A stretch of DNA of 64,000 nt from contig JBBCBC010000017.1 of assembly GCA_037126765.1 (NCBI GenBank), positions 23,551,916 to 23,615,915 of the forward strand. The letters are read 5' to 3'. This document shows, in pieces, positions 1-10,449 of this stretch (position 1 is its first letter; each line of letters opens with the position of its first letter). Under the pieces are notes generated by a model, which had not been told where the DNA came from, ran no database searches, and worked only from the letters and a program-made list of their open reading frames with translations. A program made the translations under genes and the position numbers. This DNA comes from Stenogyne calaminthoides. Its lineage: Eukaryota; Streptophyta; Magnoliopsida; Lamiales; Lamiaceae.

Positions 1-1461
1 CTCTCTAAAAGTGTTAAAGCGTCAATGCCCAATTTACACTCCGTCTCACAGTGAAATGGTCTTACGCAAGTGTGCCTCTTCTGAAAAATATTTCCTAGTA
101 GAAGAGGTATTCGAAATACTATACCATTTTCAGATTGAAATAATCACTCTCTATTAGATACAAGTGGGGGTGATTTACTTAATTTTGTGATATTTGATAA
201 AAGTTTACCCATTAAAATTAAATGGATCTTGATGAGAGTAATTATTTATATCACAAAGTTTCAATTTCTCTAGGAAACATGTGTCTTATAGTCATTATGA
301 CATTAATGTTTTTTGTATTTTCAGCAGTAAGATTAATCTTTAGCGAATGAGAAAGAACCTATAGACAATTGAGAGGTTTTATCTTGTTAGGCAAGAGACT
401 AATGTAAGAAAGCAATGAAAGATAATATAGAGTCAATTAGGTCGAATCAAGTCTTAAAACATGTAGATCTTTTATTGGGACATATCTTAAAATTAAAAAA
501 AAAGACCGATGAGTCTCTTGTGAGGTAAAAATGTTCATTTCTTCACGTCCTAGAGTTATATCAAAAAATGGATGTTACTGTTTTTCTCAATGGAGAATTC
601 AAAGAAGAGCACAATGTTTGTAAATTGAAGAAGTCAATCTACAAACTTAAATAAATCCTCAAGACAGTGGTACTTGTGATTATCTTGTATTAACTTTGTA
701 GACAAAAACCACTGTGTTTATGCTTAATAGTCCAAAGATAATTATGTAATTCTATGATCGTATGTTGATACATTGTCAGTTGGAAAGACAACAATGCGAA
801 TGTTTTGGTGAAAGCTTCATAAAAAATGTTCAAAGAAGTTACTTGGATAGTCTCGAAAGACTTACGTAGAGAGACTTCTAAAACGATTTAAATGAATGTA
901 TAAAAACATGTTGATTCTTATGTTGTAAAAAAGACGATGTTAATATTAGTTTCCTAGAGACAATCATATGTAAGGACATAATACTAGATGATATTCAGTT
1001 GATTTAATATTATAGTTCATTTAATATTAATGTGTGACAATAAACTTGTTTGAAAATGTTATGTTTGATTGTTTGCATTTATTCTTATATGTGTTCCCAT
1101 GAACCAATATTGTCATTGAGGATGTGAGACCTCATATGACTTAAGCATGGTTCTCAAATAGCCCCGATCAAGGATCGTCAAGAATGGAATATTGATGATG
1201 CATTTGGGATTGGTGTGCGATCTGCATCATACTCTTAGAGAGTGTAGTAGTTCTCACTTACTACGAGATACTAGGTATCTCATGATGGATGCACATATAC
1301 CTTAGAGGGTATTGGTATACCCATCCGAGAAACCGTTTGATGTTACTCCACTTAAGTGTTTACGAATGTCTCGGTTAGTGGGAGCGATGTGATATTCCTC
1401 TGACTTGAGGTCAATACGCACGACATGTATGGAGTGGTGAACTTTGACCATGACAGACGCT
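1..1461 (+). mobile_element. Decayed Ty1/copia remnant (outermost layer)
   Basis: No long reading frame survives. The plus strand at about 530-960 still reads as a worn copia reverse transcriptase, and 1013-1461 looks like the non-coding 3' end or LTR of such an element, with short repeats such as 'gagggtattggtatac'. The first 500 bases hold nothing I can name. The stretch ends where a reverse A-family LTR begins at 1462, so this is probably the oldest layer of the nest. Lineage within copia cannot be decided. Confidence 0.5.
530..960 (+). pseudogene. Ty1/copia reverse transcriptase fragment
   Basis: Read on the plus strand, 565-680 gives a recognisable worn version of the copia RT block: a QMDVxxxFLNGEF-like stretch, then VCKLKKSIYKLK, matching the conserved copia 'QMDVKTAFLNG' and 'KSIYGLKQ' motifs. 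A trace of the catalytic region with Y-V-D follows near 750-765. Several stops and frameshifts interrupt it, so it is non-functional. The match to copia rather than gypsy rests on these two motifs. Confidence 0.6.
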
Positions 1462-2230
1462 TGTTGGGGAACGTTTTGCCCGGATCTATTCGAGGTTTAA
1501 TTTAAATACAAATTTAAATAAATAATTTACTACTAGCATGAATTAACCTATTAATTCAAATAGCAAATACCCAACAACATACATGCGTACAAATAAATTC
1601 ATATAAAGTCCTACATATGCGAAATCTAGGAGTTTACGTGAATCTTACCCTTGAAGAGACAACCATTGAGATGATGGATCAACCCAAATGTCTTCTCAAG
1701 TATATCTCAAGTCCTTGATTGTTATCCGGTGGCAGATACTCACAAACAATTTTAATAAAGGAATAAAGAAAAAATATATTACACCACCTTTGTGGATTTC
1801 TAATTTTTCCAAGACTGAAATTGTGTTGGGGATAAAAAAATCATCCCCCTATTTATAAGATGAAGGTTGCCAATTTTTAGGGCTAAAAATTAGGATATGA
1901 GAAAATCTTTAATTCTTGTGCAACAAGTAATCTTGAATATATCCAATATATTCCCTTTCCTATAAATAAATTTTCCACAAAAATCTACTTCCTTATAAAT
2001 CAATAATTTTCTAAAATAATGAGGTAAAAAGTCAAGGTCAAAGATTCTTGAATTCATGAGATAATCTTGTATTCCAAGAATACTTATCTTCCATAAATTC
2101 TTTCCAAGAAAATCCTTTTCTTTCTTTTTCTCATATTTTTCGAAAAATCAGGATAAATTAGGCAATAATATATTTTTTAATTTTAATCACCTTTTCATTA
2201 ATGTACTCATGTTGGGTTACTTGAGGGGCA
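1462..2230 (-). repeat. A-family LTR, reverse, partial (E'')
   Basis: Starts TGTTGGGGA and follows, base for base with drift, the reverse complement of the LTR at 60699-62550: the 'ggatctattcg', 'actagcatgaattaac' and 'caccacctttgtggat' blocks are all there. A TATA-type box on the minus strand lies at 1850-1857. It is cut off at 2230 where a SIRE-like LTR (TGTTGGGAAA) starts, leaving about half of the LTR. A 5-bp duplication partner cannot be checked because the other end is outside the window. Confidence 0.85.
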
Positions 2231-3719
2231 TGTTGGGAAATTTATAGTTTTGAGTTCCAAAACAGGTTGTAACAGGACCAGTCAGACCTGTTAGCTGACT
2301 GATGATCTAGAATCAAGATAGGATGACTAGCTGAAATGTATAGACAACTGATGTAGTAGATAGGTCACATATTGAGTGGGAACTCAATATGAATAGGTTA
2401 AGTCTTGAAGAAGATCAGACGAGTCAGAAAATCAGAAGATCAGACGAGTCAGAAGATCAGAAGATCAGACGAGTTAGAAGATCAGAAGATCAGACGTGTC
2501 AGAAGACCTGAAGATCAGATGACTACCAGAAGAACAATACCAGAAGACCTATAATCAGAAGAATGAAGAAGAGTTTGCTAGTTGTGCTAAGACAACTTGC
2601 ATCAGAAGACTCAATCAGGTAGACTGATCAGTTTTATCTGATCAGGTCAGCTCACACCAGGTGACATCTGAAGATTCACCAACATACGGTGTTAATCAGA
2701 CAAGAAGAATGTCAACCATAGTTGGTAAAGAAAACACTGGACAAGTGTACTTGTTAACCAATGATAACGGGACACGTATGCACGGAGCTGACAATGCGGG
2801 ATTCGGCGCTGCACAGTCAAACGGCTAGAAAGGACAAACATACATGCTTTCGGCCATGCCGTCCCTGAAGCACGTCACATCAAGCCTACAAACTACCTAA
2901 AATAGCTTGAATTTCGAATTGCTCTCCAACGGCTAGTTCGAATTCATGTATATAAATATGGGATCAGACCTTCATAGTAAGGTTACGGAAATTATCATCA
3001 AGCTCAAGCTATCCGCAATTTCTGCACGAAGGACACAAAATCAAGAATATTTTCTAAGTGTTCATCCCATAGTTCTTAGCATAGAATTCTTATCCTTTAG
3101 CTTTAGGCTACTCAAATACTAGGATAGAATTCCAGTTGGAACACAACAAATCTTATACCCAGACCAAAAGTTAGGTTAAGTTTGTTTAACAAGATTTCAA
3201 ACTAGGGTTTCTAGTTTCTGATTTATGGGATTAGTTGAGTGAGAACTCTTGAAACATCTGTTGTACTGTGTTGGACTAACACATTAAACTAAGTCCAGTT
3301 GGTTAAGTTGGTGCCCCTGCTGATAGGGAAGAGTGGACGTAGGACAGGTTGTCCGAACCAATATAAAAATATTGTGTGTCTTATCTGATTTACCTGCTTT
3401 ACACTTTGCACACTACTTGTTAAAATATTACATGCATATTCTGAGTCTGGATCAGATTTGCATCAAGCATCTGATCTAATCAGTTTGACACTTTGTCATC
3501 TGATTCAAAACAGATAACTTAGATTTCTGATTTCACAAACTGGTTTTTCACATGGGTAAAACTTAGCTTCCGCACATCAGTTAAAATGATAGACACCGAA
3601 CTGATTTGCACTCAGACGATCAGTAAGTTAGACATTAGTCCAAACTGATTCATACACACTCTGATTAGGCATATTTGCTATTCACACCTGATCTCACGAA
3701 AAAAGTTTTCAGAAGTCTA
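2231..3719 (+). repeat. SIRE-like copia LTR, interrupted (C')
   Basis: This is the reverse complement of the LTR of element C (18221-19920): the same TGTTGGGAAAT start, the same agaagatcag-rich minisatellite (about 2412-2530), the same TATA region and the same 3' part. It stops about 60 bases before the expected LTR end, in 'agaagtcta', exactly where element A begins at 3720. Element A therefore inserted into it, with gtcta (3715-3719) as the probable target duplication. Whether it is a solo LTR or one end of a full element cannot be seen here. Confidence 0.85.
2951..2958 (+). promoter_or_regulatory. TATA box of C' LTR
   Basis: TATAAATA followed by tgggatcagacc, at the same place as the TATA boxes of the two C LTRs (minus strand, 19041-19048 and 37155-37162). 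This marks the likely U3/R boundary about 30 bases downstream. Confidence 0.6.
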
Positions 3720-4538
3720 TGTTGGGGTTATACTGAAAAGTATGCTTTTACTTTGTATAACCAAACTGAATTTCTTATTTATTTTACTGAAATAAATTAT
3801 TTATCACATGTTGTACAAAATATGAATGAATGTTATATGTATTTACTGCATACCCATTCGATAAGTCAGTACGTGTTACGTTGTTGTTAATTTGGTGATA
3901 CCAGATCACAGAAGATCAAATTAACAGTTCCTCGTGACTAAGTACAAATTCACAACCTAGATGAAAATGAACAACCCATCATGAAAGGTTGAAGTGTAAG
4001 GCTCAGATTGACTTGTCTTGACCAAGGGATTACACTAGTGCATTATGATGCGCTGAAAAGGACCTACAGGAGGATAAATTCTTCGTTCTTGAATATACAA
4101 GAATTAGACCTCAGTGGTTCATTATTTCTTAATCTTCGTCACTTAAATAGGATCGTGTGAAATTAATAACTATTGCTTTGACTTATGATGGGAAGAGAAT
4201 CAATGCGATTCGATACCTTGTATCTTGGGCAATATTATTAATTACATGACAATTGCTAAGATTTAATACGGAGAATCGCGTGCAAGTACGGCTTGCTTGA
4301 TTTGTCCCATTGGTGGGCTCAGAATCTTTATCATACCAAATCTTGCAAGTGAAAATTTATTTATGGTATGAATAATAATGTTGAGCTGTCTTTACTCCAA
4401 GGACAAAGATATTAATTAATATAAAGTCTGTTCAGTGGCTTAATTAATTAGTGGACTAAGATAATCTTAAACGCGGGAAATAATAACCGGGAGCCATATT
4501 ATTGTGAAGTCGTAATGTGGGTTAAGATGGATAGTTCA
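3720..4538 (+). repeat. Element A 5' LTR, first part
   Basis: Begins TGTTGGGGTTATACTG, like the E LTR at 60699 (TGTTGGGATTATACTGG), and matches it through 'aggttgaagtgtaaggctc' and the block ending 'gttaagatggatagt'. Element B is inserted here; gttca (4534-4538) is repeated at 17246-17250 as its target duplication. The LTR resumes at 17251. A-family LTRs carry no ORF of note. Confidence 0.9.
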
Positions 4539-5330
4539 TGTCGCGAGTCGTTTTTTATCAAGAGTATTATGTGGCTAATTTAATTACAACTCGCAAACAA
4601 AACATATACGTGTAAAATAAACAGTAAATAAGATGAATTTGTTGACCCAGTTCGTCATCAAAGGACTACTCTGGGGGCATACCAAGCCAGGATGTAGTAT
4701 TACGAGCTTTACACGTACAGTTCTTGATACATCTTATGAAGATGAATCGATACAGGTTGTCGAATGAGTTCTAGGGTTTTTCTATATGTGGATGAACACT
4801 CTAATTTTTCTATTCCTCACCTCTCAGGGGATTCTTGGTAGGCTATATATGTAGGATTATTTCATGAACCCAACCCTTTTCTTCTTCTTTTTTCTTCCAT
4901 TTATAGCACTTCGGCAAGCATGAGCTGGATTGGTAAAGCATGTGCTGGATTCTTTGAATCATGCAAGAATTCCGGTGGTGTTGCCACGTTTTTGATTTTA
5001 TCTTCTAGATTGATCTTTGTACAAAACGTCGTCTGTAGGACGCTCTTTCGATCATCAAAATAAGTCTTTTGTTCGGTTGAACTTTCTGTTCGTCGCTTTT
5101 AGGATAGTTCTTCAGGAGATTTGAGTTCGAACATACTGACCTGGCTACGTTTGTTCGGTAGGCTGTTCGAGCAATTTGAGCTACGTTTGTTCGGTAGGCT
5201 GGCCGAGCAATTCTGATTAATTGGCGAACAAAAAGTAACTTATCCACCGGGCATGATTATTATATTCAAATATTACACGTGTCGCTCTTTGATGTTCGAT
5301 TAATCCTGATTTATTGTATCGAACATAACA
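4539..5330 (-). repeat. Element B 3' LTR
   Basis: 792 bp, TG...CA. On the minus strand U3 starts at 5330. Two tandem 36-bp units (5144-5179, 5180-5215) lie 115-190 bases into U3 and could act as enhancers. The TATA-like box is at 4844-4850. The 80-residue minus-strand frame at 5005-5247 is built from these repeats and is unlikely to be a gene. Confidence 0.93.
4844..4850 (-). promoter_or_regulatory. TATA box of B 3' LTR
   Basis: ATATATA on the minus strand, preceded by a pyrimidine-rich tract on the plus strand. The identical box in the 5' LTR at 16759-16765 is the likely promoter of the gag-pol RNA. Confidence 0.6.
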
Positions 5331-5340
5331 ATACCCCCCA
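5331..5340 (-). other. Polypurine tract of element B
   Basis: Minus strand TGGGGGGTAT directly abuts the start of the 3' LTR, as expected for the primer of plus-strand DNA synthesis. Confidence 0.8.
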
Positions 5341-5450
5341 GCCGGGTCGCTTTGTATTCTACATTGGGCCCAGCTGTTAAAAACTGATTGGACCATGTTT
5401 TGGCACCGCTTCGAATTCCGCGCTGAAATTTCGAATTAGTAGCCGGTGTC

Positions 5451-5459
5451 TATTTAAAT
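5451..5459 (+). promoter_or_regulatory. Likely TATA box of the B antisense gene
   Basis: TATTTAAAT on the plus strand, between the LTR and the antisense gene, about 150 bases before its ATG at 5604. Downstream is a pyrimidine-rich leader. The position matches the clear TATA boxes before the antisense genes in D and C (39879, 43379, 29337). Confidence 0.55.
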
Positions 5460-5603
5460 CACATTTCTCCACTTTAAAATTTTTTCCTTTCTCTTCTACT
5501 CTTTTATCATCTTCCGCATTCGAAAGTTTCCGGCGAAGGATTCATTGTTCCGGCGAAGAAATTTATTCAGGTAACTGCCGCATTCCTCTTCTTCTTTATA
5601 ATC

Positions 5604-8600
5604 ATGGCCTCTTGCTCGAATTCCTCTGTTCAATCCGATCATTATAGTTCCCCTTCGTCTTCCCCCATTAGTAGAATCCCCCGTAATAATGCAAGTGTAT
5701 CGGAGGCAAACGCTTCGAATTCAGGATTCCGTTGGCAATTTCGGCAACCATTTGCCGTTCTTTCTTCCGATTCCGATAAAGCCCAAACGGAGTCGGATAG
5801 GGGTTTAACCCGTAACGATTCGTCGGATGATTTTGATTACAATTCTTCGCCCCAAATTCAAACTGAGTCTAGGGCTATTGATAATGTTGATGTAGATAGA
5901 AATAATACTGCTATGAGGGGGGAAATTTTAGAAACTGTAAATTTAGCCGAATCGAACATAGGTGTAGATGGTGGGCAAAGTTCTGAACTTGGTATACCTG
6001 TTGGTGTTCCTCACAGTCCAACATATAGTGAGTATAATGCTCGTTACAATTTTGGCTTACCCGAACAACCTCATAGGATTGGTATAGAGAACGAGTACCC
6101 AGCGAGCAAAATGGCGAGCATAATTGATGTAGATATGCTCGCTCAGCTGCATAGAATTTATGAAACCCCTAAGGATATCTTTTTCTGGGCTCCCGGTCCT
6201 AATGAGCGGGCTGACCAACCCCCTGAGGGTTGTGTTGCCGTGAATTTGGACACCATGGAGGCTGGTCTTCGATTTCCTCTCCATCCAGCAATCACCCGTT
6301 TGCTCGTGGAATGGAATATCACCATTACACAACTTAAACCGAATGGATGGCATATGGTTATGAGCTTTTTGACGTTGTTCGGCAAAATGAAGCCAAGGTA
6401 TTATCCTTCGGCAGCTGAACTTGCTCGGTTAGTGCACTTGACTCGTCCGAGGGGCGAACACGGGTGGTTGTTTATGCAAGCTAACGCCAAGTGCAAAATC
6501 ATCGAGGATGTGCCGAACAAAATCAGTGACTGGAAAGAGAAGTTCTGGTTCGTAGGGGGCGATTGGAAAAGCCCGGCCTCTGGAAGCGAGCCAAATGCTC
6601 GTTTGGACATCCCCACTGACTTCGGAGTGTACCGAAGTAAGTGATTTTGTATTTTTCATTCTTCAATTTGAACTGATTTTAACTCATTTTTTATTTCAGG
6701 AATTCCAGCCGCGACGGACAAGGAGACAAACGACGGCTATTTCAGCAGCGTTTGGCAGATTGATCTGGAACCTCGTTCAGAAAGATCCGTGATTACTTTG
6801 AACACTGCCGAACAGAGAAAGAAAGGAGGTTTGTTCGTGCCTCCTCACCATCTTGTTGCTGTTGATCCTTCCGGTAAGAATCATCTTTTGTTTTTGTATG
6901 TCTTGTATCTTTTTGTTCGCTGTCACCCGTTGATTCTAATTTCGTTTTATTTATAGCTTTTCCAGCTGTAACCATCGCTGTGAGTACGTCTGAACACACT
7001 GAGATGGCTCGAAGAAAGAGGCAACAGGAACTTGCTCGGATTCAAGCTGAGCGAGAAGCTCAGCAATCAGGTAGAGGGGAGGCGAGCAGGGCCAAACGAC
7101 CTTCATCCGGTCCTGGAGAATCAAGTCGAGCACAGAGGGGCTCCCGTTCGGCCGAACATAGGGCTGGCGAACAAACTCCACCACCGAAAAGACCAAGGGT
7201 GGAGATCGGCGAACAGGGTCCAAGCGAACAGGGCCCGAGCGAACAGGAGTTGATCGAACAGCGGCCGATCGAGCAAACTCAAACAAGCACTGATGCCGTG
7301 AGGTCGACTCGGACCCCTACCGTCGAGGCGATCAGAGCGGCCGCTTCTGTTGTCGGTCCCATTTCGCAGATTGTCGAAATGGAAGTTGGCACATCTTCTC
7401 CTCCTCCAGCTGGACCTCGATCATGGACTCCGATAGACCCCGAGCTCCGATCTCCCGAAGATAAATCATTCCTGGGATGGGATCCAGCTCGCGTGGGCAG
7501 GTACATTTTGTTCGCTCTGTTGCAGCTTTGGTTTCTGGTCGATATTTCTATACTCACTTGGTTAAATATGTATATATTGTAGGTTGAGCAGGTTGTCGCC
7601 TTTAATGCCCAACCTAAAGAATTACTTCTGCTCGCCGAGTGTTCACAAAGTTCCAGGTGTGCCGGAGCATGTTCAAAAAGCTTGCCAGACTCCTGTTCGA
7701 GCGTGGACCACTGACCTGGAGGAGTCTACTACGGGTCCCACCCCTTGAAACTATGCGTTTGGGGATGGTGCTTCAGGGTCAGTCTTTGGTCGCTCTGGAG
7801 AAAGCTTATGCTCAATCCGCTAATATCCAAGCCAATTATTTGGCTTTGATTAGGAACTTTGAAGACAAAGTGGTCGAGCTGAACAGGGTCCAGGACGAAC
7901 TAAAATTGGCTCAGGAGCAAACTGTTTCGGCACAAGCTAGCGCCCAAAGGGCTCAAGAGGATGCTCGCCAATTTCAAGAGAATGCTCGCCTAGCTCAAGA
8001 GGATGCTCGCCAAACGAGAGAGGCACTGAATCAGTCTCAGGAGGAGGTGATCGATATTCGAAGGGCTCAAGAAGAAATGAATGCCGAGCTTCATAAACTT
8101 CGGGCTGGTGTTGAGAAAATGGAAAGTGAGAGGGACGAACTTAGCCAACAGCTCATCATTGCTGAAGAGACTAACACTCGTTTAGGCCTCGAAAACTCTA
8201 AGCTGTATGATGACGAGTATATTGACTCCATGTCTAATTTCTCGTATATTTGCGCTTTTGCCGATGCTGTTCGATCTGTTCGCCACACACTCAACAGCTG
8301 AGCAAATCGCCCCTCTCATATCAGACTTTCAGCAGTACCTGGTTGATAACCCCCCAGATCGCAACCTCCCAATGTCGGATTTGAATGGTCTGTGTGACTT
8401 TTCTGTTCTTCCTGAAGGGATCAAAATTGATGATCCAATTCCGGATGAAGAGGAGAACTCAGACGTCATTGCTACTGAGGTTGCCGATCAAAATCTTCAC
8501 ATTGAATCTGGGATCAATCAGGTACAGGACGAGCAAGAGCCTCCTGCAGCCGAGCAAAGTGCGCCTCCCAGCGAGCATCTGATTCCCGGACATCCTGAAG

Positions 8601-8674
8601 CTGTTGAGGCGACCGAACATAATGTGTTCGACATTTCTCTTCCATCTACACCTAATTTTGACTTTGTAGCTTGA
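5604..8674 (+). pseudogene. Antisense gene of element B, PF04195-type domain plus coiled coil, with introns
   Basis: Starts at ATG 5604. Exon 1 (to 6636) has a Ser-rich N-terminus and, at residues about 193-228, the block FFWAPGPNERADQPP...GLRFPLHP typical of the Pfam family 'putative gypsy type transposon' (PF04195), followed by a TQLKPNGWHM stretch and a WWF-like block. Intron 1 is 6637-6699 (GTAAGT...TTTCAG), intron 2 6874-6956, and a third starts near 7494-7501 and ends at 7582; open frames join correctly across the first two. Exon 3 is Arg/Glu/Gln-rich. Exon 4 holds a Gln/Ala/Glu-rich coiled coil (7800-8200) and an acidic C-terminus. Near 7740 and again near 8280 the frame shifts, so this copy is probably dead. 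It is convergent with integrase. Such antisense ORFs are known from Tat-lineage elements; their function is unknown. Confidence 0.75.
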
Positions 8675-8987
8675 TGTCTTCTTTTTTCTTTGTAAGACTT
8701 GTGTAATTTCGTCTTCTTCACTTTTTAATTCGAACAATATATCTTTAACTGTTTCTTGTTGATACTTCTTCTTTTGTCCGAATATTTCTTCAATTGAACA
8801 AATGGATTTCATATTGAACTGTTTCCTCTAACCTGTTTGTTGAGGATGAATGTTGATACTTGTGTTGCTTGATATTTGCTTTGTTGCTTTGCGTTCGCTT
8901 TATTGCTTTCCAGTTTTTGCCTCTTTTCTTCTGAATGAATTCGAACATTGGGTTTGCCTATGCCCGCTCCTGACTTCTTTCGGTTTT

Positions 8988-9196
8988 GATTGTCTTATTG
9001 ACGTTGCAATCGGTTGATCGTCTTATTTAGGTGCGACCAGATGGGTTACTTTATGAACCCCCCCTTTCTTGGTGCGCGATCGTCTTATTTGAGTGCGATC
9101 ACTTCGTACTCGGGCCGTCTTATTTGGTTGCGACCACGTAATCGTCACCCGCTCATGCTACGGGTATCTGTAAGTACTAGTCGGCTTATGCGACTA
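8988..9196 (+). repeat. Series of five related hairpins, TCG-tcttat-...-TGCGA type
   Basis: Five units share a core like cgtcttattt and end in tgcga or tgcaa. The flanks pair: GATTG/CAATC (8988-9011), GaTCG/CGAcC (9016-9038), GATCG/CGATC (9078-9100), GGcCG/CGaCC (9113-9135) and TAGTCG/CGACTA (9178-9196). Lower-case letters mark mismatches. The stem sequence changes but pairing is kept in three of five. One similar unit is in D (44166-44186). Confidence 0.5.
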
Positions 9197-9824
9197 CACG
9201 TACCCATTACTCGCTTTTTTGCTGCGGGAATCAGAATACGAATTCGTTCGTCAGGTGAACATAGACCTGGGCTCGTTCGTCTTTGTTCGGGTCGTCCGGC
9301 TTAGGTGCGACCTCAAATAGGCTTGAACTAGAAACTCTTTAGCGAACAAAAGTACATATATCATTCTTTTTCTTTTTGCAACACTTTGTATCCTATTACA
9401 TCGTTCATAGCTGAAGAAGACTATCTATTACACAATTATTATTAAGAGACCAAGGTTTTGAATTTAAAACCTGTCTTGAGTAGACACGAACTGGCTCCAC
9501 CTTGTCCGCGGAATTGATGTTGACAAGGATGTGGCACATCAGGCTGTCTACCCTTTTTTCTTTTGTAACATGCTCAAGCAGCAGCAGCATAAGCTTTTGT
9601 CCCTCCTGGACAAGTTGTGGTTATGCGGGCGGCCGCGGGCATGAGCATGTGGCGTGCATTCCTGCTCACCTAAAATAGGTGCGAGCAAAACTTTCAGCTC
9701 GCACCATTCCGTCCCCTCCAGTAGATGCCTGAGCATCAGCATCGGCATCTTATTTTGGGTGGACTCTATGACATCCCTCCCCTTCTGAGGAGATTTTGGG
9801 GATGCATAGGGGACTCATGGCTTA

Positions 9825-10064
9825 TTACTGCGTAAGCAGTGAGTAACGTGGAGTGGCAACCATGACTCTTCCGAGCATCTTGAGTCCGGGAACGAGCTTC
9901 AACCTGTGCTCGCAACGAATATGAGGTAAAAAACTCGTATCTGGACTGATGCTTGATTCAGCTAATTGACTGCTGAATCGAGAGCTGGATTCTTCTACGT
10001 CTGGGGGCATACTAAACCGTCTTCCTTCTGAGAAGCGCAATACTTTACCTTTCTTCTTCTTCAT
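9825..10064 (-). CDS. Small unknown ORF with its own TATA box inside element B
   Basis: 79 residues, start MKKKKGKVLRFSEGRRFSMP, then Ser-rich, ending GRVMVATPRYSLLTQ. Minus-strand TATATATA lies at 10113-10120, about 50 bases before the ATG, with a purine-rich leader. It does not resemble gag, pol or the antisense protein, and the equivalent spacer in D does not have it. It could be a captured fragment of a host gene or an element-specific small protein. I do not recognise the family, and no membrane segment or known motif is visible. Confidence 0.35.
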   Translation of the reverse strand: MKKKKGKVLRFSEGRRFSMPPDVEESSSRFSSQLAESSISPDTSFLPHIRCEHRLKLVPGLKMLGRVMVATPRYSLLTQ

Positions 10065-10449
10065 CTTTTTTTCTTTCTTTTTTTCTGCTTTCCTTAACCA
10101 TAAGTATGCCCCTATATATAGAACTGTCCCAAGCTAGAGCTGTCATAGATAGCTGGTGCTGGCTCTCTTATTTCTGTCTGGCTTTTTGACAGCTCTTGCT
10201 CAAAAATTTAACTCATCCCTGCATGGCTGCCACCACTTGTCAACTCCCCTCGACACGTATCTTCTATTGACAACTCGTTGTGACACGTATCTCTTGTCTG
10301 TCAATAGTGCTGTCCAGTATTTTTCTTGAAGATAAGTATCGAAAATAATATATTCTTCTTTTATGATCATCTTACTCGTTTGAACTGAATGGCTGATTGT
10401 GTTCGGTCAACAATATGCTCACTTTGTTCGTCCGACACTATGCTCGCCT

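Larger units (their letters stand above)
8675..10449. other. Spacer between antisense gene and integrase of B
   Basis: Contains the 3' untranslated part of the antisense gene, a series of short hairpins (8988-9196) and a small minus-strand reading frame with its own TATA box (9825-10064). The stretch 9311-9824 shows only short minus-strand frames (for example 9548-9748, Cys-rich end) that I cannot assign. Long, variable 3' regions with repeats are usual in the Tat lineage. Confidence 0.6.

Noticed and set aside
3675..3890. 71-residue ORF on the plus strand
   Set aside because: It spans the C'/A junction and uses LTR sequence of two different elements; chance frame.
5005..5247. 80-residue ORF, repeated at 16920-17162
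   Set aside because: It lies wholly in the LTRs of B and consists of the 36-bp tandem repeat; no independent support.
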